The notes beneath the pieces are model-generated. The model was given only the letters and a program-made list of their open reading frames with translations, made no database searches and was not told where the DNA came from. The position numbers were made by a program, and so were the translations under genes. Below, one piece after another: positions 11,854 through 22,249 of a DNA stretch of 64,000 bases; within the stretch, counting starts at the first letter, position 1; each line of letters opens with the position of its first letter. The DNA comes from Heligmosomoides polygyrus polygyrus (lineage: Eukaryota > Nematoda > Chromadorea > Rhabditida > Heligmosomidae). The stretch is from assembly GCA_947396885.1 (NCBI GenBank), contig OX377202.1, positions 65,754,643-65,818,642 on the forward strand. Reading direction: 5' to 3'.

Positions 11854-13170
11854 TCAGCGGGGACCACAACTCTTCCAGACCGCTCGATCTCTAGCTGCTT
11901 GCATCCAGGCAGGCAGACTCCGCTCTCTGAAAGATCTTGAGAATGAGTCTGCCCATCGCGTTGGCGGTCGTCCCAGTGGTCTCTTATGGTCTCTCGGGAG
12001 CCATTCTGTGACACGGAGACTCCATCTATCGTCCTTTCGTCGAAGCAGGTGTCCGGCCCAGCGATATTTGGACTTCTTCATGTACTGCAGCGGGTCTGCT
12101 AATTGCGACTTCTCCCGTAGCTCCGAGCTTCGTAGGCCTTCTTGACATTGCTGACGAAGGCTTGTCCTCAGAAGACATCTCTCCATCTCCACGATGTGTA
12201 GTTTGCATCGCTTTGGCGATTGTCTTGTTGTCGGGCCAGGTTTCCATCGCGTAACACATCGCAGGCAGTACAGAGGCGTTGAATATCGAGGCCCTGAGGC
12301 CGGGATCCTTGACCTGATCGGTGACTTCGCGAATCGAACTGAAGGCTGCCCATGCTGCGCGTCTCCTGCGGGCGATTTCAGGAGCGAGGTCGTTATCCAT
12401 GTTCAGCTCTCTTCCCAGATAGACGTAGGAGTCGACCTGTTGTAGAGCGACTCCATTTAACCTTACGAGTCCCGTGTCACACCACTGGTTGACCATAAAT
12501 TGTGTCTTGGACATATTCATGTCCAATCCAATCTTTATACCTGCCACATTGAGCTCGTTCAGCATTTCCTCGGCTTCTGCCGTGCTGGTAGAGATCAGAA
12601 CAATATCGTCGGCGAAGCGAAGGTTGCTGATCCGTTTACCGTCGACAAGGTAGCCTTTATCGTCCCAGTTCAAGTCTTTCATGGCATCCTGAAGTGCCGC
12701 TGTGAATAGCTTGGGAGAAATCGTGTCTCCCTGCCGTACTCCTTTCCCCATAGGAATCTTAAGCTTTCGATCGAACAGCTGGATGGTAGTCGATGTGTTC
12801 GAGAAGCATTCGTCGAGAAGTCGGATGTAGGGCGATGGTATACCAGCGTGCACAATTGCGTTCAACACGGCGTTGATTTCCACAGAGTCGAACGCTTTCC
12901 GGTAATCCACGAAGACAAAGACAAGTGGGAGGTGGTATTCGCGGCTCCTCTCGATGAGCTGTGAGACAGTCTGAATATGGTCCATGCAGGAGAAATCCTT
13001 GCGAAACCCTGCTTGCTCCACTGGCTGATATTCATCCAAGCAACGCTCCATGCGGTTAAGCAGTATCTTGGTTAAGATCTTGTACACAACCGAGAGAAGA
13101 CTGATGGGTCGATAGTTGTTGATATCCTCCTGCTGACCTTTTTTGAAGATTAAAACTATTTTCGACTCCT
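11854..13170 (-). pseudogene. RTE reverse transcriptase (frameshifted)
   Basis: The frame 13087-12026 has the RT core: VDYRKAFDSVE, GVRQGDTISP, the LRFADDIVLI active-site box and YVYLGRELNM. Near 12190 the frame shifts to 12192-11854, which continues the C-terminal region (RWAGHLLRRKDDRW, RPPTRWADSF). The upstream NNYRPISLLS fingers motif lies at about 13085-13130 in another frame. Catalytic Asp residues are kept but the ORF is disrupted, so it is a dead copy. Confidence 0.85.
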
Positions 13171-13187
13171 TCCATGAGTTCGGAATC

Positions 13188-14875
13188 CTACCAAGTCGAA
13201 GGTAGTGGTTGAGGTGCTTGGAAAGAAGTGAGCAGAGGGCACTGCCACCGCACGAAGGAGTTCAGCAGAAACGCCGTGCGGTCCGGGGCAGTGCGTGGCT
13301 TCATCCTTCTGATGGCATGAGCAACTTCTGATTCCAGAATGGAAGGTACTTCCTCAGCTGGTGGCATAAAACATTTCGGGACAGTGATGGAAGAACGGAA
13401 CAGATCTGTGTAGAATTCTTGAACGATGGCCTCCATCGCTCTTTGAGACGTTTGCGTTGTTCCATCCTTATCCACAAGGGCTGACATTATTGCCTTCTGA
13501 TCGCAGAGGTCTAGTTTGCAGCGCTTTATGCTTGAACCTTTCCCAGCGGCTTCTAACAGCTTCAATCTTCTGTAGGCTTGAATGGACTCCTTCACTGCAA
13601 TTCGACAGGCCTTCGAGATGGTGACTTTTTCCAGATGGGAAGCATTAGGATCCAGTTTAACAGCTCTTCTTTGCTCCAAGAGTTTAATCGCATGTGCGTT
13701 GAGTCTTGAAGCAGACGGTGATGTGGCTCCGCAAGAGCTGCTAGCACATTTCAACAGTCCTTTGGAGAGAAGGTCGTAGTCTTCCGATGGATCTTCAAGA
13801 AGATTCCAATCATACGACTTTATTGCATAGTCCAACTCCTCAGACCTGAATGCGGGGACCCTCACCGGTGCCGGTTTATGAGTGTCACGCTTGAACATCC
13901 TCTTTTTGAGAGTCAGCTTCGCACGGACAAGACGGTGATCCGAGCCGGTGTCAAATGAAGGCAGCACGGAGACGTCGAACAGACTCCAGCGTCTGTTTGT
14001 AAGAACATGGTCGATCTCCGAACGTGTTTCTCCATTTTGGCTTTCCCAGGTCCATCGTCGGTTTGAAGGCTTCTTAAAAATAGAATTTCCATGGTAGAGA
14101 CGGCACGCGGATAGGAAGTCTATCAGGCGCTCTCCGTTTTCGTTCTTGAGGAAGTTCCACGTGGTGCTAGCCTCCATTCGTCGTGATCATTCGTACCGAC
14201 GATAGCGTTGAAGTCACCAACGACAACTTTGTAGTAGCTCTTCTCGTCGTTGACAGTCCTTTCGAACAGCTTGTAGAATTCCTCCTTTTCTTCATCTGTG
14301 GCCGCAGATGTTGGAGCATATCCATTTATGATGGAGGTGGTTCCTTGATCTTTGGTTTCCAGACGAAGAACAGCTACTCGCGGACTGATGATCTTGTAAG
14401 AGTCTACTAGGTGGTGCACTGTCGAATTGACGAGAAATCCAACTCCGCCAATATTCTTTCTGTCCACCTTTGCTCCGATAATGAGAAGATCGTTGTGGTC
14501 GGTCCTTCTTATGGTTTCCGTTCTGCCTTCCGTTTCCTGCAGGGCGATAACGTCGTAGTTGATGTTGCGGCTTCTGTAAAGCAGTGTCCGAAGATCGTGC
14601 TCAGATGCGATCGAACGACAGTTATAAGTGCAGACGAATAGGCAGTTTCCGTGTCGCGGTGGGAGGGGGTTTCCGGTAGTCCGATTCCAATGACGTCTTG
14701 ATAGTTTAACTCCGAGATTAGATGGCCCCTCGCCGGAGGTGGATGCAACCGACGTCGTAGAAGTCCACCTCCGGCGCGCGGAGGACAGGGGCGCGGGTTT
14801 AGTTGTTTGAGCCATGGCGGTGGTCTGGTTACTCACATGTTCCTGGCCAGGGATACAGGAGAGCCGCCCATACAC
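13188..14875 (-). pseudogene. RTE endonuclease and linker (frameshifted)
   Basis: Two overlapping minus-strand frames (14875-14123 and 14177-13188) together encode the endonuclease. They show TYNCRS, LQETEG, VVGDFNAIVG, EIDHVLTN and GSDHRLVR, the Asn, Glu, Asp/Asn and Ser-Asp-His positions of APE-like nucleases. The frame changes around 14165. The linker runs to MKPRTAP near 13290, where another frame change precedes the RT. The protein would nick target DNA to prime reverse transcription. It cannot be made intact from this copy. Confidence 0.85.
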
Positions 14876-15127
14876 GAGAAAGCGTCGCGTACTGCGTGAG
14901 CGTTTGCGCCGTTAGCCATCACAAAGTGATGTTCACCCCTTCACCGCGGTGAGGTGGCACATGAGGAGGAAAATGTATTATTTCTAAAAATTCAAAACGA
15001 ATTGAATTGATAAAAACATCAAAATATTCTTGCTGATTTCAGTAGTTTTCCAGGAACAGTCCTAATCGGGAGGATGAGACCTGCAACATTATAGAATACT
15101 GAGGGTAAATGTGATAAACTCACTGAG

Positions 15128-15245
15128 GAAAAAGTCCGTTAAAAATTCCGTTAAATTCCTAAAAATTTCCGTTAAGTCGTTAAGCCAGATTTTACCGAAA
15201 ATGCCGTTAATTCGTTAAATTCGTTAAATCGTTAACCGTTAAATA
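15128..15245. repeat. CCGTTAAA/TTCGTTAAAT degenerate tandem repeat
   Basis: The units CCGTTAAA, CGTTAAATTC and TCGTTAAAT recur about ten times with irregular spacing, just upstream (5' side) of the minus-strand RTE element and before the Gypsy remnant. No coding or TIR function is visible. Confidence 0.6.
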
Positions 15246-15249
15246 TGCA

Positions 15250-17265
15250 CCCCTGATCGTCATCCCTGAACATCTCCATGACGTAGTCGAGCGCTGGGCG
15301 ACATCAACCCAGCCATTATCCACACGTGAGTAAATCAGCTGCGGAAGAAGGCATATGCCATCCCCACCGATTTCGTGTTAATAGCCACCACTGATTTGTC
15401 GACTACCTTCTGCACCTTTCTCGATATCGAGCCTGCGTCCCACCATATGGCAAAAATCCTAGCAGCGTCCAGAGGCGGGCCGGATTCATCAACGACGTAC
15501 TTTAACAGAGAATTGTAAGCTTATCAAGCGATAAGCCGCGCTATCTGAGCTTTCCGCTTACAATTCTCCTTAAAGTTACGTAAGTCGTTGATGAACCCGG
15601 CCCCAGAACGCATTCGACCCTCTTGTTACCCGCGAGCAGCGGCACATCTGGCAAGAGGTCACTCACGCATAGGTTTTTTTTTGCTACAATGACAATTTTC
15701 AAGCGGAAATCTTGGACGACCGGCAACAGATGGGAAGCTCTGTCCATCACAGCGAAATTTCACGTGGAAGAAGTGCATTGGGTCCACAACGTCAACTTCG
15801 TCCTTCAGCCTGAAACAGTCCTCTTCAATGGATACGACTAGGCACTGTGGATCACTCTCTTTCCCTCTTTCTACCCTTCCGGCTTCTCTCACTGTTCACT
15901 CTCACCGGGTCATTACCAGTCTCATCAGTGCATTTCACCAGCATATCAAACTAAACCCGGAGGGGGTCTTCGTTGACACCAATCTTCATAATCAGCACTG
16001 AGCTATCACTGCACTCTAACACTCTGTAAGGGTCGTCCCAATGTGGCGTCAGTTTAGGGTGATGGGCCTTCACTTTTTCCAGCGTTTTCATGAACACCCT
16101 TTCACCAACTTTTGTATATGTCTGTTGATCCACGTTGTTGCTCGCGTCATATCATGCTTTCATTCTATCCCGATACTCTTGAGCATGGGTGCTCATTTCT
16201 TTATGAATTAGCTTCATGCCTCACCAATTCAGCTTTGTAATCGTCGAAGTTGATATGATGAAACCTCAACCCCTCATCGGGCACCGAGCTCAACGGGAAC
16301 ACCGGATCAAAGCCATGTATTAGGAAAAACGGGCTTTCTCCCATAGCAGAATGCGTTGTCACGTTCTAAGCTTATAAGCATAAACAACATTAGGTAACAT
16401 GACACCCCAGAAATCCGGGAACTCGATCTTCTTTAGAATTCGTTGAATGGTGCCAACTGCTCTCTCACAGGCACTATTCTCTTTCGAGTTGTACCCTATA
16501 GTTGTCGTATGTCTGATGCAACTATCTTGGACAACTGTTCAATCACCTTATTCACAGATTCCGTACCCTGATCTTTATGAGTTTGGCGGGGCCATCTTCC
16601 TCCTTCACATACCCACCTTTGGAAGAACACCTCCGCAGTTGTGTTGGCTAATTATCCTTTACGGCATACGCACCTAACTATTTTGAAAAATGGTCAACAA
16701 TGACAAGCACGTAATTCGTACCATTCGCACTCAAACCCATCTCTAATATGTCCGTACGGACACACTCAAACGGTTTGCTTGCAACAAACGGCTTCAAAGA
16801 GGGTGCGACTTTCAACTTTGAATTGGACAAGAAACAGTTTCTGCAGTCTCTCACCCATGCAGCAATATCCTTGTCCATTATTTCCCGGAGTACCCTCTTC
16901 TTCAAGATTCGACTCACTTTCTTTGCCGAAAAGTGACTTGCGAGACAGCCGGAATGCGCGTCATTGAACACTTCCCTGCGCTTGTACTTCGGTACCACCA
17001 ACACTGTCTCTCCATTTTGCTTGGCCAGTTTTAAATCTCCGTCTTCAAAACGAAATCGGCTACTGTAACCTTCTTACTCATACCAGCCAGTCTATCTTCG
17101 TGTTCTAGCTCGTTTGCTCTCAAATGTGCTATGATACTCGCATAGTCTGCATCCTTCTCTGACACCTCCAGCCACGCAGACTTCTCTTCCTCAGTCATCA
17201 CACGGACCACCCTGGGTTGGGTATCAAGTCTATCTTCCGTCTGAGATGTTTTTTACACTCGATTG
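15250..17265 (-). pseudogene. Ty3/Gypsy-type pol remnant (integrase region)
   Basis: Reading right to left: a polyprotein stretch from about 17250, then 17004-16678 with an H2C2 zinc-binding module (HSGCLASHFSAKK with RDCRNC) followed by the start of the integrase core (FECVRTDILEMGL, VLVIVDHFSK). Frames then decay with stops to 16133-15951, which encodes the integrase C-terminal GPY/F-like module (KVGERVFMKT, HPKLTPHWDDPYRV). Further weak frames continue to about 15270 and are interrupted by a hairpin MITE at 15476. I see no LTRs or RT in the window, so this is a fragment. Confidence 0.75.
15476..15605. mobile_element. Hairpin MITE, GGGGC-GATTC end family (copy 2)
   Basis: The ends GGGCCGGATTCATCAACGAC (left) and GTCGTTGATGAACCCGGCCC (right) are inverted. 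Inside, TTTAACAGAGAATTGTAAGC pairs with GCTTACAATTCTCCTTAAAG, leaving a short AT-rich loop. It lies within a frame downstream of the Gypsy integrase, so it inserted after that element was in place. Confidence 0.75.
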
Positions 17266-17284
17266 ATTGTGCTTCGCTTGAATA

Positions 17285-17925
17285 CTTGTTATAATTTTTC
17301 AGAGGTATCGACTGATTTATACTTCTTTTAAGGTTTAAACCCTAAAAACACTATGACTTGCAAAAAGTGCAGGGTATCCTAAAAATGCATATCCTGTTTG
17401 AATGGTTCTAAGCATTGCTGCTGATGAAGTTTCAAAGGATGTTTGAGACTCGTATGAAAGCACAGGGTAACAAGACTTCTGCAGCGTGCAAATAGTCAAG
17501 ATTGCGCCATGACCCGGTCCGAAACCTTAAATTTCCGACTCGATGGATTGTGCATGTGCTAAATGCTTATTACTACTTAATCGGCATAATTGCAGCTACT
17601 GGGCGAAGGAAAACGTTAAAATAAGCACAGCACAGGTTAGTCTGGCCAAGCACTAACAAGATTGCAACAAGCATTCGGTTCATGCACAATCAATCGAGTC
17701 TGAAATGCAAGGTTTCAGGCGGGAGCATGGCGCAATCTTGACTATTTGCACACCAAAGAAATCTCATTGTCTTGCACTTTATGAGTGTCAATTATCTTTA
17801 AAAGGTTCACCAGCAGCAATGCGAGAACCTTCCAAACCGTACTCGCATTTTTTAGGATACCCCGCATTTTTTGCAAGTTGTAGTGTGTTCTTAAGTTCTA
17901 AGCCCTAAAAGAAGCTCAAATCAAT
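17285..17925. mobile_element. Fold-back element with ~275-bp imperfect inverted arms
   Basis: The left arm (about 17285-17560) and the inverse of the right arm (about 17650-17925) share blocks such as TTGCAAAAA.TGC.GGGTATCC, CAAATAGTCAAGATTGCGCC and TCGAT.GATTGTGCATG, with about 80-85% identity by eye. A spacer of about 90 bp separates them. There is no coding capacity. It lies between the Gypsy remnant and a CR1-like fragment. Confidence 0.7.
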
Positions 17926-18720
17926 CAGAATTCATTGGTCTGTAAAGAGGTCTTCTGTTTGGCTTTCAAGAACGTTTTTCTCTGACTGTATCTGCTGAAT
18001 TTGTCCAAGATTTTACTGAATCTATCGTTTAAAGGTCTAAAGCTGTTAGAATTTTCAGAGCTTGGACAGGATTGATATTTTGCGCACATTTTTTGCCTTT
18101 GATTAAAGAGCCAAATCAAATTTGAGGGCAGCTTGCCATGGTTGAGGGGCAACCTTTCCACGCACAAAGTGGTGCGCAATGCATCCATGTGGAATAGATA
18201 AGAGGATTTAAGAGGAGCTGATCTTTATCGTCAACGCAAGGGTGTGGTCTGCAAGGAGTTTTCTCCATTCGATGGAAAGCAAAATTGATGGATGAGGTCG
18301 TAGTTGGCTTTGAGAAGTGCTCTCCATAGGTGGTACATTGGTTTTAACAGAAATGCTAGGGGATTAAAGAGTAATATTCGAATGATCGCTGGTGCCTGTA
18401 GGTAGTCTGATATCCATGTTTTCGACAAGATGCTGAGCACTACTAAGAACTATGTCAAGCACATGATTACATCGGGTCGGTTTCAGAATGTTCTGATGTA
18501 ATTTGCTTGCAGTGCACATATCAACCAAACATTTTGACATCATAGTACCATCACACAGAGGCACTTGGGGCCAATCGATATCAGGAAAGTTAGAGCCGCC
18601 CATATTAATGGATGGTGTATTGCTAGAAGGTGGCCAGTCGACGGTCAGCTCAGTGCTTCATCCTTCTCACTATGGGACAGGTCTGCTAGAGTTCAACTAC
18701 CAGAGAAGAGTTGAAGTGTT
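17925..18720 (-). pseudogene. CR1/Jockey-type non-LTR endonuclease fragment
   Basis: The minus-strand frame 18603-18364 contains GGSNFPDIDWP (family: GDFNFPDIDW), PTRCNHVLDIVLSS and GTSDHSN, the C-terminal APE motifs of CR1-like elements. Further frames to 17925 read like the linker that normally precedes RT. Gly-Ser replaces the catalytic Asp-Phe of GDFN. No RT follows because the fold-back element begins there. Confidence 0.7.
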
Positions 18721-18779
18721 GGTTGGTTTGAGAAGGGTGAAGTGCTACCGAAACAGGCCTCGCACGTTGCCTAGCGCCC

Positions 18780-19627
18780 GCTCTTCTCGGATGCTGATCT
18801 AGAATTCCTGATATTCGTAGTGACAGAGGTATTCGAATTGAGTTCAACGTTTCAGGGCGTTCCGGACATGCGCAGGTTTCGTACCTGCCGCTGGAGCCGA
18901 GGGACGAGGACCGTTCCCGCCGTGCGGCGAATAGGCGCCAAAAGAAATGGCGTTAGAGCGTGGTTAGATCCACCATTTACTTAGTCCGCTGCTCTGCACC
19001 CTTAGGAGATCCTTTCTGACTGTTCCCGACGTTTCTGTCAGGGTGTAGCGAGAACAAAATCTTGCAGTCGTAGCTCTTCTCTGCTTACTCGTCCGTTGCT
19101 TATTCAGCTTTACCGTTTGTGTGCTCTCCTCAACGAAGCTTGTTCGTATTCATGCTTTACATGCTAGGCCTGTTCCGTTTTTGTCAATGTTTTCCCTTCA
19201 TTCGCTGCTTGGCCTTCTCCTTTTATAGGAATCTCGTCATGTGCTTTTTCCTGGTCGCGCTCCGCTACGGGAACGCGACCGGCTCAATTAATATCACTTT
19301 ACGTTTGTAACAACTGCCATAGGCCCACTAATGCTACCATGTTCTTAGACCTAATGGCCTCTATTGCATTGTTTAACAGTAATTGCAGGACTTCCTAGAA
19401 GGATTGGTATGTAGTGTTGGTTGTTGAGTAGCTGAATCATCTTCTCCGGTTTTGTGTTCGCATAATCATCAAGCATTTTGTAAATGGTTTGAAGTCTGCA
19501 CCGTACGCTTTTCTGGAACTACGTTTATGATTTTCGCGTCGATAAAGTGAGCGTCGGACCCAGCACGAGACGATGAGCGAAAGGTGGTGACGAGGAAGTC
19601 GGGGAATTGGGTCGCGCGTGCCTTTTC
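18780..19627. other. Unassigned intergenic sequence
   Basis: I recognise no gene or transposon here. An open frame at 19119-19310 is hydrophobic (Phe/Leu-rich) but has no start context, splice partners or family signature, and is best treated as chance. Confidence 0.4.
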
Positions 19628-20119
19628 TTACAAGGGAGGTCAATGAGCGTCCCGTGGCAATTTTTAAAGTGACCTATTGAGGGTTGTAGGGGACTGTAAG
19701 AGAAGCACCGCAGTGGTTTTCAAATTTCCTGCGGACAGTTGAGTAGGTCAAAAATTGCAAAATACCGCATACGAAAGTGGGGTTGCAGGAAAGGGTTCAG
19801 GGTTTCGGATCCGGAGGGTGTGTTCCTGTATTGCTGGGCTTTCTCGATCTGACTTTGTCGACGTGAAGTGTATTTTGACCACGGTATTGTACCCTACTGG
19901 CACTGTAACCTTTTTAACCTGGATGTTGCGATATAAAAAAAATAAAGCAACAGCGTTCATAATACATAGTTCGATTGGCCATTGAGGAGAGCAGGCGGCT
20001 TTTCTTTGCTTAAAAAATAGAGAGTATTCTTCGTCTTGATCGTCTTCGGTATTCATTGACGGTGGGACTGTACTTCACGACTCCAAAAATCGGGGAGAAA
20101 ATGAAAAAATTGGGTAGAA

Positions 20120-20355
20120 AAGATTGTTTTCATTATATATTTATTTATTCATTCATTTATTGTTTACAATTTTATTTTTGTTTATTATATTTTATATTAT
20201 ATTTATTTATATTTATATATTATAAATATGTATTATTTATATTATATATATTTATGTTTTTTTAAATGTTTTTGTGTTTATTATATATTTATATTATATT
20301 TATATTATATCTATTTATAATTTATATTTAAATTTTGAATTTATTAATTTATAGT
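20120..20355. repeat. AT-rich low-complexity tract
   Basis: An almost pure A/T stretch of TTTATATTA-type units within the 2.6-kb inverted-repeat element. It sits just inside the left arm and carries no features. Confidence 0.8.
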
Positions 20356-20920
20356 TATGTTTTCGACCCCTCTTCGACCTCTGGAGGGAAAGTATAACAG
20401 TACCAATCTGCATTCTTCATGCTCAACTAACCATATGCTAGTGATTTCTCATGGCCGTCACACACAGCAACCTCGTCACTGTTACAAGAAGGCGTAATAC
20501 TCGAGCAGTCCACATCCAGCGCTTCGTTCAAGTCAAGAGTTAACATCACGAACGAGAGAACGTCAATGGAATAAACATCAAACAAAAACCCGGAGTGTTT
20601 CCTCCTCATCACTTCAATCAATATCCCCATATATAGCATCTTGAATTGTGCTCCGAAAGGCATCTGCTACGGCGATCTACCCACGAATAGGAGCAGAGTA
20701 GTCGAGAGGAAGGCCGATAGCAAGACAACCAATAACTCGGCACGGAGAAGACATTGCATTATACAATTGATATCAATTCGGGGGGGGGGGGTGTCGTATA
20801 GTGTGTCGAAGGACGATCACAATCGATCAAATATAATTATATACATTGATTAAATAAACGAAAAACATAAATATTAATTATTAATTGATAAATAATATAT
20901 AATAAATAAAATAAAGGATA

Positions 20921-21209
20921 ATGAAGGATAAAGGACGGCGTTACTCAATCCCTTCTGGGATGCGCCAGCGCATCCTACTTCTACGGGATGTCATGGAGGC
21001 GACATGAATGCGTATTTGGCCATACAATGACTTGCGGTGGCCAGCCGATGAACAAGTCAGCGCTTTATCCTTCCCAGACAAGTCTGGTACCAATTCACTG
21101 ACCCCGGAGGGATGGAAGGCTTGGTTGGCCTGGGCGGGAAATCCGAACCAGGAACCTGGTATCGGATGCACGCGACAGTCGCGCCTCCTCCGACTGCGCT
21201 ACACGCGCC
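20921..21209 (-). mobile_element. tRNA-derived SINE, nearly complete
   Basis: On the minus strand it begins GGGCGCGTGTAGCGCAGTCG (A-box-like) with GGTTCGGATTTCC (B-box-like) about 50 bp on. It continues through TTGGTACCAGACTTGTCTGG and ends GGATTGAGTAACGCCGTCC followed by TTTATCC repeats. It is highly similar to the copy at 55802-56068. It lies inside the 2.6-kb inverted-repeat element, in A/T-rich target sequence. Confidence 0.8.
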
Positions 21210-21853
21210 CAACAAATAAAATAATAAGTAAATAAAAAATAAAAATTGAGATAAATCTTTTTATACATTTTTCAGTCTATTCTCGACTTTTGGAGTCATG
21301 AAGTACAGCAATGCTGACAGACTCACCGTTTTTAAGCAAAGAAAAGCCGCCTGCTCTCCTCAATGGTCAATGGAACTATGTATTATGAACGCTGTTGCTT
21401 TATTTTTTTATATAGTAACATCCAGGTTAAAAAGGTTACAATGTCAGTATGGTACAAACCGTGGTCAAAATACACTTCACATTGACAAAATCAGATCGAG
21501 GAAGCCCAGCAATACAGGAACACACCCTCCGGATCCGAACCCCTGAACCCTTTCCTGCAACCGCGCCCTAGTATCCACTCGGCTACCCAGTCGCGGCGGC
21601 TATGTTCGTGAGCGGCGCACTTCAATGTCTCGCTTCGGTTACTGTACGGCTAACAAGCAAATTCTGAAATCGCTGTAATTCCGCTATTGTTCCAGCCCCA
21701 AACCTTTTGCGGGTTAGACTCTAACAACGACATGGCAGTTTCAAACGTCGGTTTTGCTTCCTTGGCTCGCACTAAAGTGATACAGTTTTTTGCAATTTTT
21801 GACATACCCAGATGTCTGCGGGAAATTTGAAAACCACTTCGGTGCGTCTCTTA

Positions 21854-22014
21854 GGCCAGTGTTATACTCCCGCGGGAGCATCCGCGGAAGGGCGGGAATC
21901 GCGCCGGGACTCCTCACCTGACCAATCGCCGCGCCTCGCCACGCCCGCCGTCCGCCGTGCACCCTTGGTCCGCGGACGTTCCGCGGATGCTCCCGCGGGA
22001 GTATAACAGAGGCC
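21854..22014. mobile_element. PIF/Harbinger-like MITE, copy A (161 bp)
   Basis: The TIRs GGCCAGTGTTATACTCCCGC and (inverse) GGCCTCTGTTATACTCCCGC extend into GGGAGCATCCGCGGAA-type pairing. TTA directly precedes (21851-21853) and follows (22015-22017). The matching place in the uninterrupted left arm of the host element reads CTCTTACAG with a single TTA, so TTA is the target duplication. A TWA target and GGCC ends fit the Harbinger/Tourist type. Confidence 0.85.
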
Positions 22015-22017
22015 TTA

Positions 22018-22177
22018 GGCCTGAGTTATACTCCCGCGGAAGCATCCGCGGAAGGGCGGGAATCGCGCCGAGACTCCTCACCTGGCCAATCGCCGCGCCT
22101 CGCCACGCCCGCCTCCGCCGTGCACCATTGGTCCGCGGACGTTCCGCGGATGCTCCCGCGGGAGTATAACAGAGGCC
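22018..22177. mobile_element. PIF/Harbinger-like MITE, copy B (160 bp), tandem
   Basis: Same family as copy A (over 90% identical by eye), starting GGCCTGAGTTATACTCCCGC and ending GAGTATAACAGAGGCC. It shares the middle TTA (22015-22017) with copy A and has its own TTA at 22178-22180. Two insertions into one site, each making TTA, would give this TTA-MITE-TTA-MITE-TTA layout. Confidence 0.85.
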
Positions 22178-22249
22178 TTACAGTCCCCTACAACCACCAA
22201 TAGGTCTCTTTTGAAATTGCCGCGGGATGCTCATTGACCTCCCTTGTTA

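Larger units (their letters stand above)
11825..14940 (-). mobile_element. RTE-type non-LTR retrotransposon, near full length, defective
   Basis: About 3.1 kb, read right to left. It has an APE-type endonuclease (14875-14123 continuing to about 13880), a linker, then reverse transcriptase (about 13300-11860). The 3' side ends near repeats of ACTTTGAT (plus strand), like the short tandem tails of RTE elements. At least three frameshifts break the single large ORF expected of the family. It lies immediately downstream of the DNAJC14-like gene in the opposite orientation. Confidence 0.85.
19631..22246. mobile_element. 2.6-kb element with long terminal inverted repeats and TTA duplication
   Basis: The termini CAAGGGAGGTCAATGAGC (left) and GCTCATTGACCTCCCTTG (right) are flanked by TTA on each side (19628-19630, 22247-22249). 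The left arm 19631 to about 20108 matches the inverse of about 21270-22246. The right arm carries an extra ~220 bp (about 21563-21785) and two MITEs (21854-22177). The interior contains an AT-rich tract and a SINE. I see no transposase, so it is non-autonomous. A 3-bp TTA duplication would suit a Harbinger-like transposase, but the ends are not diagnostic. Confidence 0.75.

Noticed and set aside
12194..12445. Plus-strand frames across 12194-14641
   Set aside because: They are antisense shadows of the minus-strand RTE element.
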